From positions 1,054,001 through 1,118,000 of the forward strand of contig CAWFXE010000002.1 in the NCBI GenBank assembly GCA_963819715.1: a DNA stretch of 64,000 nt, written 5' to 3'. The position numbers were made by a program, and so were the translations under genes. The stretch comes from DASUPK01 sp963819715 (GTDB lineage Bacteria > Actinomycetota > Thermoleophilia > Solirubrobacterales > 70-9). How positions within the stretch are numbered: position 1 is the stretch's first letter; each line of letters opens with the position of its first letter. Of this stretch, positions 1 through 6,838 are shown piece by piece. The notes under the pieces were generated by a model. That model made no database searches. It was not told the DNA's origin and saw only the letters and a program-made list of their open reading frames with translations.

Positions 1-1083
1 GACGGCCTTCTGGCGGTCCTCGGAGAGGGTCCCCAGCTGCACCGGGATCGAGTACTGCTTCGAGTAGAGGCTGATTCCCAGCGGGAGCGAGTACGGCAGT
101 CCCCTGTACACGGCCACGTCCCCCCGGTCGTCCGAACCGAGGAAGTAGATCGAGCGGGCGAAGAGGAAGCCGCCGCCGACCACCACGACGACAGCCAGGA
201 TCGCCGCCGACCAGCCCAGGAACCGCTTGCGTTTGTGAGACGCCGGCATCGGCCCGCGGCCGCGCATCCGGTCGGTTGCCGCGCGCATGCGCTCCCCGGT
301 CGCCCCGGCCTGCTCGGCGGTGCGTGAGATCAGCGTGGCGCTCTCCTCGCCCTCCTTCGCCTCGGCGTCGGCCAACCGGAAGGCGATCGCGGTGATGTTG
401 TCGCGCCCTCCGCCCCGGTTGGCGGCCTCGATGAGCTTGCTGACCGCGCTCCTCAGGCTGCGGGAGGAGACCAGAATCTGGCGGATCTCGTCGTCGGAGA
501 CCATCGTCGTCAGGCCGTCGCTGCAGAGCAGGAAGACGTCCCCGTCGCGCGCCGGGAAGGTCATCGTGTCGACGTTCACGTTGGGCTCGGGACCGAGGGC
601 GCGGGTGATGATCGAGCGCTGGGGATGCTCCTCGGCCTCCTCCTCGGTGAGGCGGCCCTGGCGGCGCAGCTCCTCGACGAGCGAGTGGTCCTTGGTGAGG
701 CGCTTCAGCTGCCCGTTGCGCAGGACGTAGGCGCGGCTATCGCCGACGTGGCCAAGGGCGACCTCGTTGCCGCGGACCAGGGCCGACGTCAGGGTCGTCC
801 CCATCCCGGCTCGGGAGGAGTCCTCCTGCGCGAGTTGGTGGATCTTGCGGTTCGCCGCCTGCGCGATCTCCTCGAGCTGCCCCTCGGCCGGCTCGGAGGA
901 GCTGCCCTGTCGGCGCTGCTCGAAGGCGCTGGCGGCTATGCGCGAGGCGACCTCGCCGGCCTGCGCGCCCCCCATCCCGTCGGCCACCGCGAACAGTGGC
1001 GCTCGGGCGAAGTAGGAGTCCTCGTTCGCGTGACGCTGGCGACCGGTGTCTGTCTTGTATGCCTCTTCGGCGACGGTGAGCAT
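1..1083 (-). CDS. pstP: PP2C-family Ser/Thr protein phosphatase, PstP-like (C-terminus cut by window edge)
   Basis: Membrane-anchored phosphatase that reverses Ser/Thr kinase phosphorylation. The frame is open from the ATG at 1083 to the left edge (361 codons, no stop). Metal-dependent phosphatase motifs appear in order: HANEDS near residue 20, VADGMGG near 34, GTTLTSALV near 95, HVGDSRAY near 113, CSDGLTTM near 188 and GGRDNITA near 225. A Ser/Thr/Arg-rich linker leads to one membrane helix (about 288-310) and an extracytoplasmic tail that runs off the window. The start ATG overlaps the fhaB stop (ATGA), so the two are translationally coupled. The fhaA-fhaB-pstP order matches the conserved actinobacterial cell-division signalling locus; the next gene to the left is expected to be rodA/ftsW. 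Confidence 0.93.
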   Translation of the reverse strand, partial: MLTVAEEAYKTDTGRQRHANEDSYFARAPLFAVADGMGGAQAGEVASRIAASAFEQRRQGSSSEPAEGQLEEIAQAANRKIHQLAQEDSSRAGMGTTLTSALVRGNEVALGHVGDSRAYVLRNGQLKRLTKDHSLVEELRRQGRLTEEEAEEHPQRSIITRALGPEPNVNVDTMTFPARDGDVFLLCSDGLTTMVSDDEIRQILVSSRSLRSAVSKLIEAANRGGGRDNITAIAFRLADAEAKEGEESATLISRTAEQAGATGERMRAATDRMRGRGPMPASHKRKRFLGWSAAILAVVVVVGGGFLFARSIYFLGSDDRGDVAVYRGLPYSLPLGISLYSKQYSIPVQLGTLSEDRQKAV

Positions 1084-1547
1084 CAGGAGACCTCGAAGCG
1101 GAACTCAGTGTCCCCGATACGGATCACGTCACCGGGTCTCAGCTCAGCCTCGCCGTGGAGCTCCTTCGAGTTGAGGAGCGTGCCGTTGGTGGAATTCAGG
1201 TCCTCGACGAAATACCCGCCTCCGCGATTGAAAACCCGCACGTGGAAGCCCGAGGCGTAACGGTCGTCGAGCCTCACATCGGCGTCGGCCGAGCGCCCGA
1301 GCGAGATGCCGCCGAACAGGTCGAAGTGATCCCCCTTGTTGAGCCCCCCGCCCTCCTCGACGACGAGGAACGCATCGGTCGCTTCCTCTCCACCACCGAG
1401 CACGTCGTGATAACCGGTCTCGAAGCCGGGCGAGGCAGTGCCCCGCAGGTCGCGCAGCGCCATCCGCGTGACCCAGAGCAGGAAGAGATAGAGGACGGCC
1501 AGGAAGCCGAACTTGAGCGCTACGGCTAGCGGCTCGAGGTCGTTCAC
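1083..1547 (-). CDS. fhaB: FHA-domain membrane protein, FhaB/FipA-like
   Basis: Phosphothreonine-binding adaptor of 154 aa. An N-terminal membrane helix (about residues 9-27, rich in Leu, Phe and Val) is followed by a linker and a C-terminal FHA domain with SLGRSADADV and DLNSTNGTLLN motifs. Upstream codons stay open, but the GTG at 1547 overlaps the fhaA stop (GTGA) and begins VNDLEPLAV, just before the membrane helix, so this start is chosen over longer ones. The middle FHA motif, usually S-x-x-H, reads ASGFHVRVF here. In mycobacteria the homologue (FhaB/FipA) links PknA/PknB signalling to septation; that role is inferred here. Confidence 0.88.
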   Translation of the reverse strand: MNDLEPLAVALKFGFLAVLYLFLLWVTRMALRDLRGTASPGFETGYHDVLGGGEEATDAFLVVEEGGGLNKGDHFDLFGGISLGRSADADVRLDDRYASGFHVRVFNRGGGYFVEDLNSTNGTLLNSKELHGEAELRPGDVIRIGDTEFRFEVS

Positions 1548-2311
1548 TGCTCGATGTCGAAACCGAAGACCTTGGTCCCTAGGGTGATTTCGTCGCCCGG
1601 AGAAAGGCGGGCGTTGGCGACTCGACGTCCGTTGATCTTGACGCCGTTGGTTGAGTTGAGGTCGACGATCTGCCAATCCCCGACGCTCGAGCGGCGCAGC
1701 TCGGCGTGCCGGCGGGAGATGTTGGGGTCATCGATGATGCAGTCCGCCTCCTTGGAACGGCCGAGCGTCGCCGTCGGCCCGTCGAGGACGTAGCGGCGGT
1801 CGTCGACCGTGATGATCGCCCTGGTCTCCGAGTAGGCGGCGTCCGGGCGGCGCTTCGACTTCGCCTTCTCCGCCTGCGTCGCCGAATAGACCATCGTGTG
1901 GCCGTGCTCCCCCTGCTCCGGGTCGGCGCCCTGACGCTGCGGGGGGCGAACCAGGCGGGTCTGGATCCCGAACTCCCCCAGGCGCAGGCGCTCGTCCTGG
2001 TCGAGGTTCACGACGGGCCTGGTCAGCAGGTCGTAGTCGTGGTGTCGAGCGTGCTCCAGCAGATGGCCGCTCAGCTCCTGGGCGAGCGAGGACTCGTAGT
2101 CCTTGAAGCGCTCGTAGTCGTCGGGGCAGAGCCAGACCGTGTACTCGTTCGGCACGTAGACGCGCTGGACCGAGGCGGTCTTGTGCGCGTCCATCTCCTT
2201 GGCGAGCTTGCGCGCGATCTCGACCGGCTGTACGCCGGAGCTGAAGGCGCGACTGAACACGCCCTCGACGAGGCCCTCGATGCGAGCTTCAAGGTTGCGC
2301 AGAACGCTGAT
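1544..2311 (-). CDS. fhaA: FHA-domain protein FhaA (DUF3662 plus FHA), non-AUG start likely
   Basis: Cytoplasmic phosphoprotein-binding adaptor of about 255 aa. The N-terminal DUF3662 domain (about 1-120, motif PVEIARKLAKEMD, then VYVPNEYTVWL) is followed by a Gln/Lys-rich linker and a C-terminal FHA domain (TLGRSKEADC, NISRRHAEL, DLNSTNGVKING). The first canonical in-frame start is GTG at 2260, but that would remove a helix (LRNLEARIEGLVEG) that belongs to the family. The only suitable codon upstream is ATC at 2311, six nt after AGGAG (2318-2322) and just inside an in-frame TAG. The start is therefore uncertain. It overlaps fhaB by 4 nt. In mycobacteria FhaA binds phosphorylated MviN/MurJ and regulates peptidoglycan synthesis. 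Confidence 0.85.
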   Translation of the reverse strand: MSVLRNLEARIEGLVEGVFSRAFSSGVQPVEIARKLAKEMDAHKTASVQRVYVPNEYTVWLCPDDYERFKDYESSLAQELSGHLLEHARHHDYDLLTRPVVNLDQDERLRLGEFGIQTRLVRPPQRQGADPEQGEHGHTMVYSATQAEKAKSKRRPDAAYSETRAIITVDDRRYVLDGPTATLGRSKEADCIIDDPNISRRHAELRRSSVGDWQIVDLNSTNGVKINGRRVANARLSPGDEITLGTKVFGFDIEQ

Positions 2312-2374
2312 GGCTGACTCCTAGGAATAGATGGCCGCGGAACGGGGGGAAATGCTAGTGACTGCCAGGCCGCC

Positions 2375-4054
2375 CTACTTCGGAGCGTAGGCCGAAGGCC
2401 GGAGCGAGTCATGCTCAGCGGCCGCCGCAGTCACGCCTGATGCCGAAGGGGTCCCGTGCCTGGCCAATACCGCTGCGATCGCGGCCGCCAGGAGGGCTCC
2501 GAAGAGCAGGCCCGGCGGGCTCGTGCTTCCCGCGACGAGCTTCAGCGTCGTGATCAGCCCGGCAGCCCAGATCAGCGCTCCCAGGGCGTCGAGCAGCGGC
2601 GCGCGGCCGCGGATCAGGACGGGCAGGACCAGGGCCGCGGCCGCGAAGATGCCGGCCGCAGCCAGCACGGACCCGTCGACCAGAGGCATGAGGACGTCGC
2701 TGAATGCGGTGGACGCCGATCCCTTCCAATGGGCGGGCGGATCGGCAGCCGGACCGAGCAGCAGGGTGCGGTGCGCGAGCTCCTCCCAGGCTGCGATCCA
2801 GAGGTAGCCGATGCCGCCCAGCAAAGCGCGGCCGGCGGCCCCCCGCGTGAGGCCGGCGAGGGCCGGATAGACTGGCCCCAGGCCGATCAGGCCGAGGATG
2901 GGCGCAAGGCCGGGGAGGGCGATCGCCTCCGGATCGATCGCCGGAGCGAGCAGCGGCAGGCCGAGCACCAGGATCAACACCGCCACGCCTGGCTCCGCCG
3001 CGCCGACGAGGGCCCAGAGGACGACGAGGGCGAGCTGCAGCGCGTAAGCCGGGCGAGGGCGCCCGGTCGCCAGTACGCCGGGGATCAGGGCGGCGAGGGC
3101 GATCGGCGCGGGTGCCCCGGTCGCGATCAGTGCCGCCAGGCCGAGGGCGGCGACCCCCGCGCCGGGTAGAAAGCGGGCGATCCCCGGAAGGGAGCGGCGA
3201 AGTGGCGGCGCATCCTCGAGTCCATCCAGGCCTGCCACGGCGGGAAGCGGGTCGCCCTCGAGCTCGTTCACGTGGGCCGCGAGCGCGGCCTCCAACTCGG
3301 AGGCGAGGGGTCGAAGCTCCGGATCGGGATCGAGGGCCGCGTCGATTGCGTCGGTCATCGCCGGAGGCAGCTCGGGACGCACCCCCGAGAGAGGCGCGAT
3401 CGGCTCACCGATCGCACGGGCGGTCGCGGCCGGGCTCTCCCGCACCAGCGGATGCTCTCCGCAGAAGCTCTCGTACAGCGTCAGGGCGAGCGAGTACACG
3501 TCGGCGGAGGGCCCAGGCCGCAGTCCATCCGCCTGCTCGGGCGCCATGTAGGCGAGCGTGCCGACCACTGCTCCGGTGGCCGTCAGGGATCTCTCTCCGG
3601 CGATCCGGGCGATCCCGAAGTCGACGAGCTTCGCCTCCTCCCCGGACCCGACGATGATGTTCTCCGGCTTCACGTCGCGATGGACCACCCCGGCGCGGTG
3701 GGCACACGTGAGGGCGGCGGCGGAGTCCGCGCCGACCCGCGCGACGAGCCGGTCCGTGAGCTCACCCCGGCGCCCCATGACGCGCAGGGTCTCGCCCTCG
3801 ATCAGCTCGGAGACGAGGAAGGCGTGCTCGCCGTCCGAGGCGAGCTCGTAGAGGGTGGCGATGTTCCGGTGGGCGAGGCGCGCGACCGCCTGGGCCTCGC
3901 GGGTCACCCTCGGCGCGCCCTGCTCTCGGTCGATCACCTTGACGGCGACGGGGCGCTGCAGCCGCTCGTCCCAGGCGCGGTAGACGGTGCCGAAGCCACC
4001 GCTTCCGATCCGCTCCTCGATCCGGAATCTGCCCAGGATTTGCTCGCCCACCAT
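2375..4054 (-). CDS. Membrane Ser/Thr protein kinase with polytopic C-terminal domain
   Basis: 559-aa Hanks-type kinase. The ATG at 4054 follows AGGA. Kinase domain about residues 5-275: glycine loop GSGGFGTVY, VAVKVI lysine, catalytic HRDVKPEN, DFGIAR and MAPEQADG activation segment. From about residue 290 there are some eight hydrophobic segments rich in Ala, Leu and Gly instead of the single helix plus PASTA repeats of PknB, so this is not a classical PknA/PknB. It lies 63 nt upstream of fhaA in the same orientation, so FhaA, FhaB and the PP2C may be its partners (inference). The last codons, encoding SLRPSAYAPK, lie inside a degenerate copy of a dispersed repeat, so the C-terminus is probably repeat-derived. 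Confidence 0.9.
   Translation of the reverse strand: MVGEQILGRFRIEERIGSGGFGTVYRAWDERLQRPVAVKVIDREQGAPRVTREAQAVARLAHRNIATLYELASDGEHAFLVSELIEGETLRVMGRRGELTDRLVARVGADSAAALTCAHRAGVVHRDVKPENIIVGSGEEAKLVDFGIARIAGERSLTATGAVVGTLAYMAPEQADGLRPGPSADVYSLALTLYESFCGEHPLVRESPAATARAIGEPIAPLSGVRPELPPAMTDAIDAALDPDPELRPLASELEAALAAHVNELEGDPLPAVAGLDGLEDAPPLRRSLPGIARFLPGAGVAALGLAALIATGAPAPIALAALIPGVLATGRPRPAYALQLALVVLWALVGAAEPGVAVLILVLGLPLLAPAIDPEAIALPGLAPILGLIGLGPVYPALAGLTRGAAGRALLGGIGYLWIAAWEELAHRTLLLGPAADPPAHWKGSASTAFSDVLMPLVDGSVLAAAGIFAAAALVLPVLIRGRAPLLDALGALIWAAGLITTLKLVAGSTSPPGLLFGALLAAAIAAVLARHGTPSASGVTAAAAEHDSLRPSAYAPK
2391..2452 (+). repeat. Degenerate copy (E) of dispersed hairpin repeat, overlapping the kinase 3' end
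   Basis: Core and right half resemble the repeats at 18181 and 22217: a GGAGCG-(T/A)AGG-CGAAG-CCGGAGCGA block, then a GCGGCCGC block, then TGATG(C/G)CGAAG. Several substitutions and a short deletion. It overlaps the last codons of the kinase gene on the opposite strand. Confidence 0.45.
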
Positions 4055-4094
4055 GGCTTGTCCTGGTTCGGCGCACGCCTTTCCTTTCCTGTAT

Positions 4095-4194
4095 CCGGCT
4101 TCGCCATCAGGTCGCAGCCACAAGCGGTCGCCCCAGGCAAGTCGCCGCGGGCTTCGCCCTCCGCTCCAAGGTGGAGCGACCTGGTGGCCGCTTA
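4095..4194 (-). repeat. Copy C of dispersed ~100-bp hairpin repeat
   Basis: Read on the minus strand it begins TAAGCGGCCACCAGGTCGC, has the central hairpin GGGCGAAGCCC, then GGGGCGACCGCTTGTGGC, and ends GATGGCGAAGCCGG. It aligns along its whole length with the plus-strand copies at 18181 and 22217. It lies between the divergent kinase gene (start 4054) and the membrane-protein gene (start 4218), so here it is upstream of genes rather than at a gene end. Confidence 0.85.
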
Positions 4195-4217
4195 GATGTT
4201 CATACTCTCTGGCCGGT

Positions 4218-5294
4218 TTGGCATTCCTCGATGAGGAACAAGACGACGTGGTCGTCGCCGAAGAACCAGAGCGCCCGAGGCGCAGGGTCGGGGGGCCCCA
4301 GAGGCGACGCCAGCAGTACATAGTCCGACGCCTGATCGGCGTCGGGGTGGGCCTCGCATTCCTGATCCTGATCGTGATCGGAGTCCGGGGCTGCCTCGAG
4401 GCGCGCTCTGACCGCGCGCTGCGCAACTACGACTCGAGCGTCGCCACGATCATGCAGCAGTCCGAGCAGAGCGGGAAGGACTTCTTCAGCGTTCTGAGCG
4501 ATCCGAGCAGCAGCGACCCGCTCCAGGTCCAGAACCAGATCCTTGCCCAGCGGGACGCGTCCAGCTCGCTGCTCGACCGCGCCGACAGCCTCGACACCCC
4601 CGGGCAGATGAGTCACGCGCAGGCGGCCGTCGAGCAGACCTTGACGCTGCGGCGAAACGCTCTCACGGCGATCGCAGCGAATGTCACCCAGGCGGCCGGG
4701 ACAAAGGAAACGGCCGATGCCTTCACGACGATTGGGAACGCGATGGGCTCGCTGTACGCCAGCGACATCCTCTGGACGCAGATCGGCAAGCCGGACATCA
4801 CCCAGGTTCTGAAGGACGAGGGCGTTGACGGACAGCCGCTGCCACCCGGCAACTTCATGCCCGCGAACGCGACCGACTACCTCGACCAGGCGACCCTGCT
4901 CACCAAGATCGGCGCGATCACCGGCTCGGCCGCCGCAACCACGGGTGGCACGCACGGACTCCAGCTCGACTCGACCACGATCGGCGGTGCGCAGCTGTCT
5001 CCCGACACGACCACGACCGTCCCGAGCGACTCCACCGAGATCGACATCGGCGTCACCAACTCCGGCGACAGCGACGAGAGCGGCATCGAGGTCAGCGTCA
5101 CCATCGGCACCATCTCGCTCACGGGACAGCTCCGGTCCCTGAGCGCCGGAGAATCCGGCACGGTCAAAATCCCGCTCACCTCCAAGCCGACACCGGGTAC
5201 CGACACCCAGGTCGAGGTACTCGTGAAACCCGTGGCGAACGAGGCGCTGACGGCCAACAACCAGTCCACCTACCCGGTCGTCTTCAGCGGCTGA
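4218..5294 (+). CDS. Single-pass membrane protein with CARDB-like C-terminal domain, unknown function
   Basis: About 358 aa. A short acidic then Arg-rich N-terminus (QRRRQQ near residue 28) precedes one membrane helix (about 39-57) ending RGCL, then an alpha-helical extracytoplasmic region (about 65-250) and a C-terminal beta-rich domain (about 275-358). The last has the pattern of CARDB/Ig-like folds: alternating Ile/Val, NSGDSDESG, LSAGESGTV. No catalytic motif is visible. The start is not certain: TTG at 4218 gives LAFLDEEQDD, which looks natural for a charged N-terminus; GTG at 4248 is the alternative; neither has a strong ribosome site. It is 22 nt upstream of pheA, so probably co-transcribed. 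I do not recognise a named family. Confidence 0.7.
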   Translation: MAFLDEEQDDVVVAEEPERPRRRVGGPQRRRQQYIVRRLIGVGVGLAFLILIVIGVRGCLEARSDRALRNYDSSVATIMQQSEQSGKDFFSVLSDPSSSDPLQVQNQILAQRDASSSLLDRADSLDTPGQMSHAQAAVEQTLTLRRNALTAIAANVTQAAGTKETADAFTTIGNAMGSLYASDILWTQIGKPDITQVLKDEGVDGQPLPPGNFMPANATDYLDQATLLTKIGAITGSAAATTGGTHGLQLDSTTIGGAQLSPDTTTTVPSDSTEIDIGVTNSGDSDESGIEVSVTIGTISLTGQLRSLSAGESGTVKIPLTSKPTPGTDTQVEVLVKPVANEALTANNQSTYPVVFSG

Positions 5295-5316
5295 ACCCCC
5301 AGAGGGCCGACGCAGC

Positions 5317-6177
5317 ATGCGAATCGCTTACCTCGGGCCGAGGGGCACATTCAGCGAGGATGCCCTCCACGCGGCCGTCGGCGACGTGGAGGTCGAGCCG
5401 ACTCCGGCAGCCACGGTCTACGACGCGGTCCTGGCCGTCCGACGGGGCGATGCCGACAGGGCGCTGGTCCCCTTCGAGAACTCGATCGAGGGGGCCGTCA
5501 CCGCGACCCTCGACACACTCGCCTTCGATGCCGACGGACTCACCCTGGTGGGCGAATACGACCTCCCGATCCGCCACTGCCTGATCGCCCGGGAGGAGAT
5601 GCCCCTCGAGCGTATCGAGGTCGTGATCTCTCACCCCCAGCCGAGCGCGCAGTGCGCGCGCTTCATCCGCGAGAACCTGCCGCAGGCAGAGGTGCGGGGG
5701 GCGCCCAGTACGGCCGAGGCCGTGCGCACCGTCGCCGAGTCCGACCGGCCCTGGGCCGCGCTCGGCGCTGAGTCGGCTGCAGAGCTCTACGGGGCGGCCG
5801 TCCTGCGGCACGGCGTCGAGGACGAGCCGGACAACATCACCCGCTTCGTCTGGGTGGCGCCAGATGGCACGGTTCCCGCCGGCTCGGGTCCCTGGCGCAC
5901 CTCACTGGTCTTCTCAGAGCTCGGCGAGGATCATCCGGGCGCGCTGGTCGACGCCCTCCAGGTCTTCTCCGAAGGCGGCATCAACCTCACCCGGATCGAG
6001 TCCCGGCCACTGCGGCGGGGTCTTGGCCGGTACCAGTTCTTCGTCGACATCGAGGGCGCCGTGGGCGAGGAACCTCTCTCCGGCGCTATCGAGACCCTGC
6101 GATCCAAGGCGGAATCCGTGCGTGTGCTGGGCAGCTGGCCGATCTCGGCTCCGCCCGGAGTTCCCGGAGCCGAGTAG
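5317..6177 (+). CDS. pheA: Prephenate dehydratase
   Basis: Converts prephenate to phenylpyruvate in phenylalanine synthesis. The 286-aa length is typical of monofunctional PheA without chorismate mutase. It begins MRIAYLGPRGTFSEDA; VPFENSIEGAV near residue 55 is the classic substrate-site segment. The C-terminal ACT domain (about 195-270) carries GALVDALQVF, the ESRP phenylalanine-binding motif and GRYQFFVDIEG, indicating allosteric feedback inhibition by phenylalanine. The TRF motif, usual just before the ACT domain, is seen as NITRFVWV. No other aromatic-pathway gene is nearby. Confidence 0.95.
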   Translation: MRIAYLGPRGTFSEDALHAAVGDVEVEPTPAATVYDAVLAVRRGDADRALVPFENSIEGAVTATLDTLAFDADGLTLVGEYDLPIRHCLIAREEMPLERIEVVISHPQPSAQCARFIRENLPQAEVRGAPSTAEAVRTVAESDRPWAALGAESAAELYGAAVLRHGVEDEPDNITRFVWVAPDGTVPAGSGPWRTSLVFSELGEDHPGALVDALQVFSEGGINLTRIESRPLRRGLGRYQFFVDIEGAVGEEPLSGAIETLRSKAESVRVLGSWPISAPPGVPGAE

Positions 6178-6186
6178 GCCCTGCAC

Positions 6187-6192
6187 TACAAT
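6187..6192 (+). promoter_or_regulatory. -10 hexamer TACAAT before the HNH gene
   Basis: TACAAT ends 10 nt before the ATG at 6203. It is one of a series of TANNNT hexamers placed just upstream of start codons in this window, suggesting a leaderless or near-leaderless transcript. Confidence 0.5.
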
Positions 6193-6202
6193 CGCGCGGG
6201 AT

Positions 6203-6838
6203 ATGGGCAACGGGGCCACCGCAGAGAGGGTTGCGGTCAACGGCCATGAGGCCGCACGTCAGAACGGCCACGACCCCGCCCAGGATGGGGATGCCGACGC
6301 TGAAGTAGCGGTATCCGCAGCCCGCCGCCTGACCCGCGGGCGGGTGTTGGTCCTGAACGCGAGCTACGAGCCCCTCAACGTCTGCACGGTCCGGCGGGCG
6401 CTGGTCCTCCTCCTCAAGGAGAAGGCGGAGGTCCTCGAGCATGGCGACGACGTCCTGCGCTCCGAGACCATGCGCCTCGACCGGCCTGAGGTGATCCGCC
6501 TGGTCAGCTTCGTTCGCGTCCCCCGCGACATCCACCGCCGCCGCATCACCCGCAAGGCGGTCCTCGCCCGCGACAGCTGGACCTGCCAGTACTGCGGCTC
6601 GATCAAGCCCAGCCTCACCGTTGACCACGTCATTCCACGGAGCCGCGGCGGCGAATCGGTCTGGGAGAACATCGTCGCCTCGTGCGCCCCCTGCAACCGC
6701 AAGAAGGGCAACCGCCTCCCCCACGAAATCCGGATGCACCCGAAGCGCAACCCACGCCCCCCGGGCCCAACCGTGTTCATCCGCATCGCCGCGCCCCGAA
6801 CGCCGGAGACGTGGGAGCCGTACCTACTGACCGCTTAG
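6203..6838 (+). CDS. HNH endonuclease family protein
   Basis: 211 aa. The ATG at 6203 is chosen because a TACAAT -10-like hexamer lies 10 nt upstream and because longer starts would read through pheA. Residues 1-40 are a Gly/Ala/His-rich disordered leader. The family core begins at VLNASYEPLNV (about 50-60). The HNH module has C128-x2-C131, DH at 141-142 (TVDHVIPRSRGG), an Asn (WENIVAS) and C161-x2-C164, so it is a zinc-stabilised HNH nuclease of the McrA-like group widespread in actinobacteria. The in vivo substrate is unknown. It converges on gyrA, with stop codons overlapping (6835-6838). Confidence 0.88.
   Translation: MGNGATAERVAVNGHEAARQNGHDPAQDGDADAEVAVSAARRLTRGRVLVLNASYEPLNVCTVRRALVLLLKEKAEVLEHGDDVLRSETMRLDRPEVIRLVSFVRVPRDIHRRRITRKAVLARDSWTCQYCGSIKPSLTVDHVIPRSRGGESVWENIVASCAPCNRKKGNRLPHEIRMHPKRNPRPPGPTVFIRIAAPRTPETWEPYLLTA

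Noticed and set aside
4200..5318. Minus-strand open frame opposite the CARDB-like membrane protein gene
   Set aside because: Composition of an antisense shadow (Arg, Val, Gly, Asp); the plus frame has a membrane helix and Ig-like pattern.
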